Shown here: piece after piece, positions 14,301 through 29,300 of the stretch
How positions within the stretch are numbered: the stretch's first letter is position 1
Layout: the number at the start of each line of letters is the position of its first letter
Origin: Heterobilharzia americana
Taxonomy: Eukaryota; Platyhelminthes; Trematoda; Strigeidida; Schistosomatidae
Assembly: GCA_944470555.2 (NCBI GenBank)
Contig: OX104132.1
Span: 9,185,755 to 9,249,754 of the forward strand
Direction of reading: 5' to 3'
Length of the DNA stretch: 64,000 bases
Made by a program: the position numbers and the translations under genes
Notes under the pieces: generated by a model
Told to the model about the DNA's origin: nothing
Database searches by the model: none
What the model saw: the letters and a program-made list of their open reading frames with translations, nothing else

Positions 14301-17300
14301 CCTATGGCTTCGGGTAAGCATAAGATGCGAAGTCGTGCACCTCTGAGGAGATTGCAAGGGACACGGTATATCTCAAAAAAGCGTGATCTACTTTAATCTG
14401 ATGTGTTGTGTCTACTAGGTGTGAGAGGACTGGACTGTTAATGCTGTTTGTCATTCCTTTCCTTAATCGAGATGGTAGATGTTGACGAGCGCGCCCTTTG
14501 AGTATGGCGTTTGTAAGTAGCTCGAGAGGAGCAGTAGGACTCACAAATGCACATGCATAGGTAACCTATCCTCGGTTTGCTGTGTGAGTGGTGGTTTGGT
14601 TGAGACGAAAAGCTGACAAAAAGTTTTGTTGGATTGAATGTCCTTTCGAGTGATCTGCTTAATCGATGTGTTAAGATGTCGAGGCAATGTCACCCTTGAA
14701 ACTTAATCTAGGATATGTAGGCTTTTTAGCAATATTGTTTTTCTTTATCTTCTCTCTAGGTTTGCGATATATATTTATTTAGGAAGTTTAGCGGATAACC
14801 GTTTTCCTGCAATGTTATCTTCAATTTAGTCACTTCTTCTTCAATACAGTCAGTCATCAGAACAAATGTTTCTAATTCTATAACTCACACATTTGACCAG
14901 GTTTCTTTTATATTGAATCAGTGTGAAGCTATGAAAGTGAATATATTGACTAGTCCATATGTTCTTTCCAAATATGTATTCCTGTTAATATACCCATCCA
15001 TTTCTTGTGGTGAGGAGGAGGACATCTAGGAAAAGAATACTATTTCCTTGTTCTTCCTCGGAAGTGAACTTCATATCTGGGTGAACATTATTGAAGGTAT
15101 TGTATCCATTCTTGCAAATGAAGAACGAATCATCTATATCCCGGCAATAATAGTCGTCTAGTTTATCCAATGTGTCCCTAAGTGCGCCGTTTTCAAGTTT
15201 GGCTAAAAAAATGTCCTCTAGCATAGGACCCAGAGGAGAAAGATCTCACTGCAACCCCATCTACTTGTCGATATAATTCGTTGTTAAATCTAAAGTGAAC
15301 ATTCATAGTGCATTTTGGCAGCAATTCCTAAACTCTTTTCGGGGGTATTCCTACATCTATCTATCGTTCTCTTAATCCATCGCAGATATAGTTAACTGTT
15401 TCTTCCAGAGTAACATTGGTAAATAATGATGTTATATCCAATGAAATCATCCTCTTGTCTCTACCATTCATATTCCTTACATTTTCTACTAAACTGAATA
15501 CATCTTTTACACTGAATCTCACCATTTCGCGATGTAGAAGCTCTAGAGCTCGTATTAATAATTTAGCTGTTGAGTTATATCTATTTATTTTGAAAAGTAG
15601 TTATGTAATCTGATTTTTGTGGAACCGACAGATACAGAAGTTTTCAAATCTTCGACATACTGTTTAGATCACTAAGCCAGTAAGCTGCAACCTCACAATG
15701 ATAGAACAAAGCTGAAAAAGCAACCGGATTACTAGCGAAGAGTAACCTTGCACGCTTTGTTCACTTATAGTTGCAACATTTGTATACTCAATGTGTGTTT
15801 CAAGTGTTTTACGCCAGCTCAGTGTATTGAGAGTAGGGTTTACTACATGTATACGTGAAAAACTGAAAATTAACGCTTACAAACTCCTAAATAAGTTTGC
15901 AACTATGATTTCTAGACTGTAACCTACCAGTGGGTGGTAGTTTTTCGTCTTCAATGTTCATTGTGCTTTTCTTTGGATTCTTTGTTAGGTGGTGTCAGAG
16001 TGACACTTACAGGAATATCTGTGTAGGCACAGTGACCAAAACCTGCGTTTGTACAAAAGTCACCTTTTGCACGATCTAATTGTCAGTTGTGAAACCAGTG
16101 ACGAAGATATCTCATTATAAGTTTACTTCACTACTACTACTACAACCCTTAATTTAAAAATAAGGATAGTGATATTTATTTATCTCTTTGTGCACTGATT
16201 TATCTTTCATACAAGAATTAAACAAGGGTATTCTGCCTAAGAACCAGGACAATTGCGTTTTTATTTCAGTCTATCGTACTTCACTGCGTTGATTTAATAG
16301 AGCTCAGTGATTGGTTTGCGTGCTTCATCATATAACACAACACACCTTAGAATTAATAATGTTTCAGACAGTGACCTTTCAAACAACTAGTCTTTGAGTT
16401 CCAACCTTGTTCCGCCTGAGGAGGATCGACAAGTTGATCAGTGTAGTTAACTTGCGTGCTATAAATATACTACCTCATATCTTTTTAAAAATCATTTTTG
16501 ACTGTCTAGATAGCCATGATTTGCGAGACTAATATTGATACTAGTTGATGATTGAAGGTGTGAGTAGGATCAAGCGGTAGTAATGCGTCACGAATTCACA
16601 CGGCAGTCAGGCAAATCCTTTGGTGATTGAATTATGAAATAAAAATCTAAGCAGCAATTGGACAGGACCTCATAGGTGAGTTGGTAGAGCATTGTGTCAG
16701 AAACTCAATGGTCGGTGGTCCGAATCCGGCCGTGGTCCAAATTTTCACATCTTGTTGTTGAGCTGGATGTATTATCTACCCTCTGTCGCGGATCACTTGA
16801 AACAACATTGGGATTTCAATTAACTAAGTACTTAGAATCTGTTGGTTATTTCAATGCACTTGTGCTGCTAGGTGTATAGAAATAAATACTTAAGACACTT
16901 GCTGAATCTCTTTTTGTTATTCAACAATAATTTGAAATGAGAGATTAGATTCCTCGACTCTTAATTTCGTAGGTTCATATTCATATACATCATCAATGTT
17001 AGCCATGGGGATAGTATTAGTAACTTTCATTCAATAATTATGGCTAACAGCTTAGTGGACAAATTCCTTACATAATCAAAGCTATTATTACTCTCAAGTG
17101 AAAATGTACAGTCTCTTGGATTCTGCTTAAAGGTTTGAGTAGTAGGGTAAGTCATTGTTTAATATTTTCTTTCCCATGTTGTGTGTACAAGATATAAGTC
17201 ATGCTAATTTTCTCTACATTCCTTTTGTTTTCTCCTTTTACAGTATACTTCTTACGCCGTTTTATGCGTGAGCGTACTGCACGATACTTGGAACAGTCCA

Positions 17301-20300
17301 CCAGTTTGTCATGTTTAACTCGTCTAAAAGATCAATTGTCATTTGCTGTAACCACTTGTCGGTTTCTTGTTAAATTGGCTCATTCTATGCTGAATAACGA
17401 TAATATGAATACCTCATTATCATCAACTACCTCGAATTCAACATCTTCTACTTGTTATGGATGTCTTTCTGATTTACCAGAATATTTAGTTGATAATATA
17501 GTTGAACTTATCAGTTATTTAAGACGTGCCAAAGATGAATTTCTTGAAGTGAGTTGATTTTGAAAAAGTCCTACTTTTTGTACAATATATAAATAGCTGT
17601 CAATTGGTTATGTTAACCATCTGTACTCGCTAACCAGCTCTAGGTAATCTCAATATTGAATGATCATTTTACTTGTTTGGAACTGAGCTAGCTCATTAGT
17701 GAATAACCGTGCTTGATTGTTCTCTGGAGGTGACTTCTTTAAATTGATCACGAAGAAGTATTCATGACAGCGTTGACATCATCCGAAGGATAATGTAAAA
17801 CCTTGAGGTAGTGGGTTGTTGTTTGGTCCTTGTTTAGTTGTTCTAATTAGCATATTCTCACGTTCCTATTGGATCATGGAGTTTCACGTCAATCATCTTA
17901 CCATTCGATTGCAATTCAAAAACCCACATCTACCGTGTACAGTTTTGTGATTTAACATGATCGCCAAGCAGTGTGACCAGCAAGCATCTACCTCATACCG
18001 GAGATCCGAATCGTTATGACTTTGCATTAGTAATTGAGCTGTGGTTCACTGGTTTAGACAGTTGACTTTCAACAAGTTTGAACTTCGCTGCACTTATCAA
18101 GATTTAGGCAGTCAGATGGTATCACTAGCTGTTACACAATAGGCGTGCCACATTGCCTCTACTGCACGGACGTGCACGTAGTTGATGAGCTCATTACGGT
18201 TTTCTGATTTCGCATTCATAATTTAAGATGTTTATCTCTAAGCAAGTCATTAATTTGCCCTGAATAGTACTGATAATGAATATTTCATGAAACATGAGAT
18301 AGACCAGATCGCTGATTGGATATGAGGTTTTAGGAGGAATGATTTATTTCAGAGCGGTGTTTATCCCGGATTGACACTAACTGGAAAGTGTGGAAACTTT
18401 CGAATCATTGGATAGCTATTTATTTTTAGGATATCACTACTCAACAGTGCACGATTCTGATCTTACTAGAGAAATAGTCCCAAATAATAAGGTTTTGCAA
18501 ACCTAAATCAATCCACATTTTTGTTTTTATTACATAAGGTTGTACTACATGGTGTATATTTTCACGCCTTTGTGCATACCGGGCACATTATTTCCGTAGA
18601 TAATAATTATGAACCTGGTTTGTACATAAGAATATTATTTTATATTTTGTAATGACATCCACACTGATAAAGTCGTTGACTGTCTGTTTGAGCCATGAAG
18701 GAAGATATACACCATCTGAATGGTTGTCTGTGAGACAAGAGAAATCGATAATGAGTATGCTGATTCATCCCTCAACCTGCATACGTTTTAAAAGTTTTAT
18801 TGATACGGATCTCTTTCCCGCTTTGTCTCTATTACTGCTATCTCTATGCACTGATGTGAACAGCAGTATCTTAGACTGATGGGTAAACATGATACGTTGC
18901 TTACGGTCTATGTTTTTCTCTTAATTTCCCTCTCTCTTTGAATAATCTTCTTTGGAAAATTACGAAAACTGTTTTCTGATGATAATGGTTATTTTATTGT
19001 AAGAATAAGTTCCGATTACCATTACTTTAGTTAGTGACTAGACAGACGAAACCAACATAAAACCTCACACACAGAGGCATCGACTCAAATTACCACACTT
19101 CATAGTAGTATACAAAGGATAGGTTGATAGAAAAGGAGTGATATTAAAGTGCGTGAAATTGTGTGGGAGAATAAGCAGTATGATGACAAAGGTTAGTGCG
19201 AATATTCAAGATTTAGAGGATGTTAAGGAGTGAATACATCTGCGTTGTTGTGACTGATTTTCGGCCACGTCACCAAGATTCCTCAACCACTGATTCCTGT
19301 CGTCTTGAGGACCCAAGCCAGGCAGTCTATATCTCCCCACACGACTCAAACCATTAGTCATGGACTCCATCAACTAGTGGCACGTTTTCATCTAACCACA
19401 CTGAACCATCTCCCAGCCTAATCCACCTGGCACGTGGGGGTAGGTGGCGGTTTGGCATGCGCAGCAAAGATCCAAGGCATCTCAGTCGACTAGGGTTCAC
19501 AATATCATCAAATCAACTTGTCTATCTTGCCCATTCGCTGACCAACATTACTCACACGGTAATTCCACCACACGCGAGTAATGCTGCGAAGACACCAGTG
19601 ATCAAAATTCCGCAACTACTTCGTGTCTTCTACCTTTAATCCCTGTCTCACAGCCGTACAACTGCAGTGCAGTATACTCGTCCTTGTACAGATAGTCAGA
19701 TATCTTGCCAGTCGGCATCACAGGTGATGCATGTTGGTAAATGCCAAAGGGATCTTCTGTATCCTAGTTGAAATTTCGTCAACAACCAACCCGTTCGATA
19801 GCAACTGATGCAACTCCTCTGGTAGGTGAAGTGGTCGATACATTCCATCACTTCACTCATTATTCAGCTGGGAGTACTTGCAGCAGACCAGTCCTGGAGC
19901 ATCATAGATGCCAGAGAGACGCATGTCAAACGTACTCAAATTTCTTCTCAATGCGTTCAGACCACTCTGCACTTTGTTTTCAATGACTAGAAAGTATTTT
20001 TATGTATTTCTTATCGAAATGAAAGTGATAATATATTTCCGACAATTTCTTGATTACTCCACAGCCACTTTATGGTTCATAGTTATCTAGACTGTACAGT
20101 TCAGCAATAATAATGTTTTTGATGAAAGTGTACTTAATCACTCTCTCAATCTTACACTTTATCTGTTTTTCTTACACATCTACTTCTATCATCTATTTTT
20201 CTTCGTTTTGTTTCTCTAGATGATATTATCATCTTGTTGTGATAATTTGTACTGTATATACTCATGTTACATCATAGCAACTTTATAGTATGAATTCAAA

Positions 20301-23300
20301 GCTATGTATGTAAAGTGGTCATCTTTTTAAAAAAAATGTATATCAAGATTAATATGAAAAATATCATTTAAAAATAATTTTCTTTTTTCAACTAACCATC
20401 ATATATACTCGCATACAAATAAACAAAGCATATGCATATGTATAACAGATCAATTATGCACCATGCTATTCATTATCTAGGTTATTGTGCGTGGATAGAA
20501 TTGTATTGAAAATTGGTTATGATTGAATATACTAACTAACTGTAAATGATTGGCTGACTGAGTGAGCAAGTATCTCTTCAGTAATTTGACTCCCTCGAAT
20601 TGTCTGCACTTATACATTATTTATGTATAATATAATATTAGGCAGTTGCCAGTGTTTAGAAAGTTGGTATTATGAGTAAGTGAGAATTAAATCAGATGAA
20701 AATAAATGATAAAGGTTATAAAATTATTAATGTTTGGAACAGATCTTTCTTAAAGTAGAAAGGGAAAAAGGCTGGGTATTCATGGTGGCATGATGTAAAT
20801 ATACAATATTAGTGTTCGTTCAGAATTAATTTGGTCCTGTTATGGAGAAGGGCAAAGTGAATGACTCTGTATACTTCTTTTGGTCTAAGTCACTGATCAT
20901 CCCAGTCTTCAAGAAAGGCGAGAAGTCCTCTTGTGATAACCACAGAGGAATCAGCCTGACAAACATAGTGTCTAAGATCCTAAGTTCTATAATTCTCCGA
21001 CGCCTGAGTGGAGCTCGGGAACAGCAAGCCCGAGAAAACCAGGCAGGCTTTAGACCTGGCCGTGGATGTATCGACCAAATATTCACACTGCGCCAGGTCC
21101 TGGAACATAGGCATGCTTACAGACGCCCGACAATAGCTGTATTTCTCGACCTGAAGGCGGCATTTGACTCCGTTGATCGAGAAGTCTTATGGCAGTGTCT
21201 GTCACTGAAAGGCGTGCCTAGTAAGTACATCACCTTATTGAAAGCTCTCTACTCGAACACTTGTGGGCATGTTAGAGCCTATGGTGAGTTGTCCAGGGAG
21301 CTATACTCATCAAGTGGTGTCCGTCAAGGATGCCCACTATCCCCATTCTTATTTAATTTTATCATAGATATTCTTATGGAGGTTTCCCTCTCGTCACCTA
21401 ATTACAAAGACGTTGACCGGACCACAGGTGAATTTTCCTTAGATCTAGAATATGCAGATGACATAGTCCTGTTAGGTGAAGACGCTGACAAGATGCAGAG
21501 TCTTCTGAACACTTTGAGTGGGAATTTGAGAATGTTTGGGATGCGATTTTCACCACCCAAATGCAAATTTTTGCTCCAGGACTGGTCTTCAGCGGTACCG
21601 CGGTTAACAATAGAGAGTGAAGTGGTTGAGTGTGTTGACCACTTCACTTACCTGGGAAGTAGGATCAACTCCGGTGGGTTAGTTGCCGATGAGATTTCTG
21701 CACGGATACAAAAGGCTCGATTGGCTTTTGCCAATTTGCGCCACCTATGGCGCCGCCGTGATATTCGTTTGTCTATTAAGGGTCGCGTGTACTGCACAGC
21801 AGTCCGCTCTGTTCTACTGTATGGCTGTGAAACATGGCCATTGAAAGTGGAAGACATGAGAAGGTTACAGGTATTTGACCACCGTTGCCTTCGTAGTATA
21901 GGACGTATTCCGTGGTGTCACCATGTGAGTAATGCAGAAGTTAGGTGTAGAGTTTTAGGGAGAAGAGGTAAGTCAGTCGACGAGGTTGTGAACCTTCATC
22001 GACTGAGATGGTTGGGACACGTACTACGTATGCCTAGTCACCGATTGCCTCGTCACACAATGTTGGCTGAGGTGGGTTCAGGCTGGAAAAAGGCCCGAGG
22101 TGGCCAGACTAAAACATGGCACCAATGTATGAAGTCTCTGACTGTTGGTTTAAGCCATGTAGGACGATGCAGACTAGGTGGTTGGGGTCCACGGGACAAG
22201 AGGAACCAGTGGTTGGAGACCCTAGGTGATATGGCTCAGAACCGAAGTCAGTGGCGCAGATGTATACACACATTATCCTCATCTTAACAACGCTATACCG
22301 AATCTCACTATTTTGTCACTCCTCTTTCCTTTCTTCTCATACTTTATATTTCTTTTGACTGCATTCACTTATCTTCATCCTTCACCTCACTACCTTTTTA
22401 CTTGATGTGCTGATATGAGGTGTGGCAACTCGGACCGTTACGCAGTAATGCCTGGTCCTATGTTGATAATGATGATGATGATTTGAATGAAAATTATCAG
22501 ATTTTCTCATTTCAACTTCAACAGCTTCTGGTATCAATAAAAAGTATAATCATTTATCTTCTGGTAAATAGAAAAAGTGAACCATTGTATTCTACACACG
22601 CTTTGTTTTACTCTTATTCCATGCTTCAGAATTTTGAAACATTTTCTGTTTGTCTTACATTGGCTCTTGCCTAATAATACTCATCACTTGAAACTTTTAT
22701 CAAACTTGAGCAGGCGGCCGGTTCTGGAAACCATTGTAGTGCAAAAATATCCTCACTGTCTCCATTCTTATTCAGTTTTATCATAGATATTCTTTTGACG
22801 GTATCCCTCTCGTCACCTGATTATACAGAGGCTGACCTAATCGCAGGAGAATTTTTGTTAGATCTAGAATATGCAGATGACATAGTCAGTCCTGTTAGGT
22901 GAAGACGCTGACGAGATGCAGAGTCTTCTGAACACTTTGAGTGGGAATTTGAGAATGTTTGGGGTGCGTTTCTCACCACGGAAATGCAAATTGTTGCTCC
23001 AGGATTGGTCTTCAGCGGGACCTGGACTAACAATAGAGAGTGTAGTGATACCGAATCTCACCACTTTCTCATTCTCCCTTCCTCTCTTTTCGTACTTTAT
23101 ATTTCTTTTGACTGAATTTTCTTATCTTCATCTTCCAGTTCACTTCCTTTTTACTTGATGTAGTAATATGAGCTGTGGCATTCCGGATCGTTAGGCAGTG
23201 ATGCCTGATGCTGTGTTGATTTGGATGGATGGTTGTAACTCAGAAACTAGGTACAGATTTTGTGCACTAGGTGATGAGGTGCACATGTTGTCTATCAACA

Positions 23301-26300
23301 CTAGTGATGCTATCTGACCGTTCAGATCTCTGTGAATGGAGGGAGCTTTGAACACGACCCACTGGTTGAAAGACGTGCTCTTATGACTAATGAGTCATAG
23401 ACTGCTGTAGAGACAAAGACAAGATCAACTTTAGAGCAGTCATTACTGCGTAACAGTTCATGCTGCTACTATACCTCATATCAGCACATGAAGAGAGAAG
23501 GCAATAAGATGAGGGAGACAGAAATAGAGAAGAAGGCAGTTGAAGTGATAAAAGGTCGTAATAAGATAACAAGACTAATGAGCCTTTGTGTCTTATGTGA
23601 TTAGATTTTCATTATTCATCAACAATTTTTTGTTATTTGTTAATTATTTCTGTGGAAATCACATAGTTTACACCAGTACTTACTGTCATTTATAGTGGTC
23701 AACATAAATTGTCAAGGAACATGCCTTTCTAAGAAAACAGTACAGTATTGACTAGTTCAGATTGCGTTTTCTACACTTTACCCTATGAGTAAACCTATTT
23801 TCTATAACAAGGAACAGTTGTGTATGTAATTGTGCTTGTTTTATTCCCTAAATTTTGAATTCCTGTATGATAATGTAATTGATAACTGAGTTTTTCTTAT
23901 CATTTTACAAGTATATTTCATCATTTATTACTTTCATCTCTTCTATTTAGTCTGTTGAAGTGCTGTCTATCCCATTGGAACCACTTTTAGAATTCAGTGT
24001 TGTATTTATGAATCATACAAGATTGCTGACTAACCCACATTTAAGAGCTCGATTAGCTGAAGTTCTTGAATCTTTAATACCTCAACGTGATGATGAAGCC
24101 TGGAATACAAATTCTGGTTCAGGATTATTAGGATCGTTTCATTCATCTTTGTAAGTCTATGGATTATAATCTGTTATATTATTGAAGAATTTATGCGCAA
24201 ATTGTATTCTGTCTATGCTTTCTACCTATTCATCCATCGACTGTGATTTTAACATAGTTGTTGGTGGTCATAGAAAGCTATGTAAGGCTTAAAAATTTGT
24301 TGTAGCAGAAGAATTTAGTATCGAATTTAAGTGAAAAGAATAAAAATGTCTGGTATTTAAATGGAGTATGGATCTATTTTATTTCAATGTTCCTAATCAC
24401 CTGCTTCCAAACTCAAGCAATTTTACTATCAGTTTATACATTTATGAATTTTATATCATTTTAACTGTATGAGATAGCCATGGTGTGGCAGACTGGTATT
24501 GTTACTTGGTGAAGTGAAAATTCTAGCCACGGCCGGATTCGAAACAGTGACCATCGGGTTTCCGACACGATGCTCTACCAACTCACCTATGAGGTCCTGT
24601 CCAATTGCTGCTTAGATTTTTATTTCATAATTCAATCACCAAAGGATTTGCCTGACTGCCGTGTGAATTCGTGACGCATTACTACCGCTTGATCCTACTC
24701 ACACCTTCAATCATCAACTAGTATCAATACTAGTCTCCCAAACCATGGCTATCTCAGATAATAGTCAAGTGATAATCAATATGATACCCCCCCCTCTGTG
24801 ATTCGATTAGATTTGGATTGGGATGAGAAAATCTGATTAGACATCCAGTGTGAAGTCCGATCAAGCAGTAGTAACAAATCATGAGTTCACATGGTAGTAG
24901 GGTTAAAACCCTTGGTGATTGAAGTTAAATAAAAATCTGGTCAGCAGTTGTACATCGTAGGTGAGTTGGTAGAGCATCGATCGAGCCAGAAACGAAGGTG
25001 GCCAGTGGTCCGAATCCAACCGTGGTCCAAATTTCCATTTCACTTTCAATTAACACCCAGTATTGATTGATTTACTTTTTATTAAAAAATGAATTCAGTT
25101 TCTCATCCCCTTCCTTTTCTTCACCACTTCCACATCAATGTCTTATTTGCATAGTCTTTGATTATCCACACATTTCATCTTTTAGTATTACGCAACTTTT
25201 ATCTTCCTGAATTTTGACCCCCATTAATAGTAGGTTTGTCATTTTACAGAATAGACGGGTCGGATATGTATTCTACAGCAGAGGCTGAATATGAGGAGGA
25301 AGCAAGTGTCTTCAACTTATTGAGAAAGGTTATTTAAAATATGTGTAATAAGTGTCATAGGATTTGTCTGCTAAGAAGTAAGGTCAGGGGTGTGAAATAG
25401 AAACAAAAAACGTGTATGATTTGATAATGACACGTAAAAAGCAACATAAGTTTTGCCATGGTATGCTACCACTTCAGAAAAACACAATAAATTCGAATTC
25501 ATCTGTTTATTAACTATTTTGAACGATTTTTGAAAAACAACTTTATTTCTACTATCAATAAGGTGATGAGGACTAAGGCTGTTGGAATACTTTCCTACTT
25601 GTCATGAGTTCCTTGAAATACGCTCAGACATGCAGTCACACGCTCTTTTAGTTCTTTGTATGTATTTGGTTTGGCACGTACATATGAACTGGGATATGTA
25701 GTTATCACTTTATTAGCATTCAATCAGTAATTACTGAATTTTATTCAACGTATTTTATGCACTATGTTGCAAAAACAGTGTCGAAAACTGTATGGTATCC
25801 TTCACAGATGTTTGAGAAGGACTGCCATTGGATTATCAATATCCCTTATTGTGGCAGACGTATTTATAGATATTTGGGAACAGATTTCCCTTCAAACATT
25901 TAGTCCCTACTTCAAAGCTACGGTTCCGATATGTAGATAATACGCTTACAGGTTCTTGGCACATATAAATCCAGTAGTGAATGCAATTCAATTTACCTGT
26001 GACTCAGAAAGTGATGAAGGTGAGCTAGCAATGTTGGATTGAAAGATTAAACGAACACAAGACGGAAGTTTAGAGACTTGTATCGATAGGAAACCTTCCT
26101 ATTGGAATCGCTACTTAAACTTCAAATCCTCTCACCCCTTTCAAGTTAAAGTAGGCTTATTTAAATGCTGAAGTGATAGGGTGAAAAAACTTAGTAGTAA
26201 ACCAGAAAATCTACGATAAGAAGTTAGACATATCAAGAATACCTTGCGTCTTAATAATTACCCACCAAAATTTATAAATAAATTCATAAGAAATTGAAAA

Positions 26301-29300
26301 AAAAAAGTTAGTGGTAGTAATACAGGTGTTATTAATAATAATTCTACTACCAATGGTAATAATGGTGGCAGCGTTGTTATCATACAAGGAAGGTAGGTAC
26401 CTTGGAAGCATTACATAAGAGACTGCGTTTGGACAACCGTATCCGAGTTAATGGACTCCATAAAACTCATCCTATCCAACTCTTAGCATGATACAATGTT
26501 GTTATGATGTGAAGACCGATTGATTGGCTGTTTGTTTCAGTTTATCTCACTGTAACGTAATGTATAAAGTTTTGTTAGATGAGATTTTGCAGGTCTAACT
26601 CATATTCAAATGATAATCACTTCAAAATTATCTTTTGATAGGTTACACGGTAGTAAAAGTGTAAAATGTACTGTCTCGGTTCAGGTTTAGGTATACTAAA
26701 GATGAGTGGATTCAGCGGGAAAACGTATCTAGTGGAAAATAGTATTTCACTAAGATTAACGAAGGTACCACTTGTATGTATTAAGGTATTTCACATAGAG
26801 TCTCAGATCACCCATTTTTATATGTCTAAGCAAAAATTTACTTAGAATAGGACTTTCTCTAGGTATGCTGATGATTCAGTTGTTTTCTCTCTGTATATAT
26901 GTATATCTTTTTTATAGCCATAGACGTGAACAATTAATGAATCGTGATCCAGAAATAATTGATGATCCTGTGTTAGGAAATACTGTTAGAGCATTACTCA
27001 CTGCATTTGTATCTATTGAATTATCACCTGGCACTGGAGTTGTTGGTAGTGCTGGTAGCGCAGCTGATACAGTTATAGCTGCATCGTCTACATCACAGAA
27101 TTCTTCATCTCGTCATAATAATTCACAAGTGAATAATACTGAAAATCAACATTTCAGCGATATTGGCGCTGGGGTTAGTAATGATAATGATGATGGTAAT
27201 GGAGGCGGAGGAACACAAGCTACAGATACTCAGGCTGCATCTGTTGGATTCGAAGAAAAGTTTCACTATAGACGACCAATGTACGCTTGCCTAAGATATT
27301 GGCATGGTAAACCATTGTATGATGTACAGTTTAAGGTGAGAAGTTCAATATCATGTTATTAATTTAAATTCTAATATATATATGTATATATCCTACTTTA
27401 TAATGCTCCGTATAAAGTATGGTTTTTATTTTCATTCATTTTGCTTATTCCTGATATCAAAGTTCATTCGGATTAATATTCATCAGTCAGCTTAAAACTA
27501 GTATTATGTTTCAGTGTCGATTTCATGCACGAATTCTCTTTTATGAATTTGTAAAGAGTAAGAACAGCAATAGGAGGTGTAAAAATAGAGGGAACATATT
27601 CACAGCGGAGCGTTAGCATATACTGTACAATCGTCATTGAACTTTGACACACCATCATGGGATCAAATGCTATCTCATCGCCCTTGACAGATCTAACTCA
27701 ACATCATTGGAGCATATAGTAGACTAGGTGACCCATCGTTCTTCTTGTCTTTTTCTAAATCTCCAATATAAGTTTGCCAATACCTGGACTTGATTTTTCC
27801 AAGTAAGTATTTTGAAGTAATGATATATGACTGTATGTTTCCGTTCCGGAATTATGCTCCTATCCACCCCAAGCATAATATTATGCCACATCATCCCGGA
27901 GAGACTAAAAAATGCTCTACATTCAAAATTACGACCGGAACAGACTGGCTGGCTGGCTTCAGTAATCATTTCAGTCCTGATGTCTTGCAAACACTAGAGA
28001 AGTGAAATAAGGATAATTCTGTTACCTTTTTGAAGAATTTTCTAAACCTTTTCTTTGAAACGATACAGTTATGGTTATTTATATCAATGAAAAGTTTACA
28101 TACAATGATAAGTTACCATTTGACTATCTGAGATAGCCACAGTTTGGCAGATTAATATTTATTTTGTGTGATGATTGAAGGTGAAATGAAAATCTGGACC
28201 GCGGCCGGACTCGAACCAACGGCCACCGGGTTACCGGGCAGGTACTCTACCAGCTGAGCTACGAGGTCCAACTGCTGACCAGAATTATTATTTCACTTCA
28301 ATCACCAAGTTTTTATTTCGGTAATATATTGAGCGAAATTACTGCCCGTGATCACATCAACAGCTGGAATGTTTTAGCAGTATTTATTCACACATATTTA
28401 TTACCACTTTGACTATCTCAGATAACCATGGTTTGGCAGACTAGTATTGATACTAGTTGATGATTGAAGGTGAAATGAACATTTGGACCGCGACAGGATT
28501 CGAACGGGTGACCATCTTGTAGATCAGTTGGTTGAGTACCAGGCTGGAAACCGAGTGGTGACTGGTTCAAATCCAGCAGCGCTGCAAATTTTCATTTTTC
28601 TTCCAATCATCACCCAGTATCACGCATATTTACCAGTAGGTGTCATATATTTAGTCTTTCCTCATTGTTTGTTAGTCTGTTCCACACAATGTTCCATACG
28701 GCTAACAGTTGTGTTGATTCATTTTCGGTGCATATGTTAGAGGTGAGATACATAAATACGGATTCTGTTATTAACCTTTCTTTACATTTGTTTTTGTTTG
28801 ACTCTAGTGTGTTAATATTGTTCTAATCTGTGTTCTGTTTTTCATCCCATGCATGAGTTGCTACTACCGGTGAATGATTTCCCAATTTTTTGTACTTCCA
28901 TTTTCGTTATTCCTTGATGTTTATTCAGTCGAATTTTCAATGATCGTGATCTTTGTCTTACACAGCTTATAAGACATCTGCACACAGTATTTTATACACC
29001 ACATTATTCGTGTCCAATTTTGTACCCGGATCTTTTGGCTAATTCAGTTTGTTTTCTATCACATTTGCTTGTTTAAGTGCTGTGAAAGTACCAGCCTTTC
29101 TCATTCAGAACGACAATAATATGAGCAAACAATTATTTTCAATAATTTCTCTTCTTCAGACGCTATAGTTACATAAATCCATGCGAATAAGTGAAATACA
29201 ATACCTGATGATATACAGTATTGACCACTATATTGAAACAATCAGTGTTATGCGTGGTGAATTGAGATGAAGTCGAATGGAATCAGTCTAGTCTAGTGTA

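Larger units (their letters stand above)
13284..14760 (-). repeat. Long duplicated segment (partner 29128-30268)
   Basis: Apart from about 330 bp (around 13655-13987) absent in the partner, this segment matches 29128-30268 with very few differences. It comprises an unidentified repeat, an Smα piece and the GIY-YIG end of a Penelope-like element. Confidence 0.9.

Noticed and set aside
28197..28270. Possible genuine tRNA gene on the minus strand
   Set aside because: A and B boxes and most stems are present, but the anticodon stem is poor and the flanks are the group B SINE body found at several other places.
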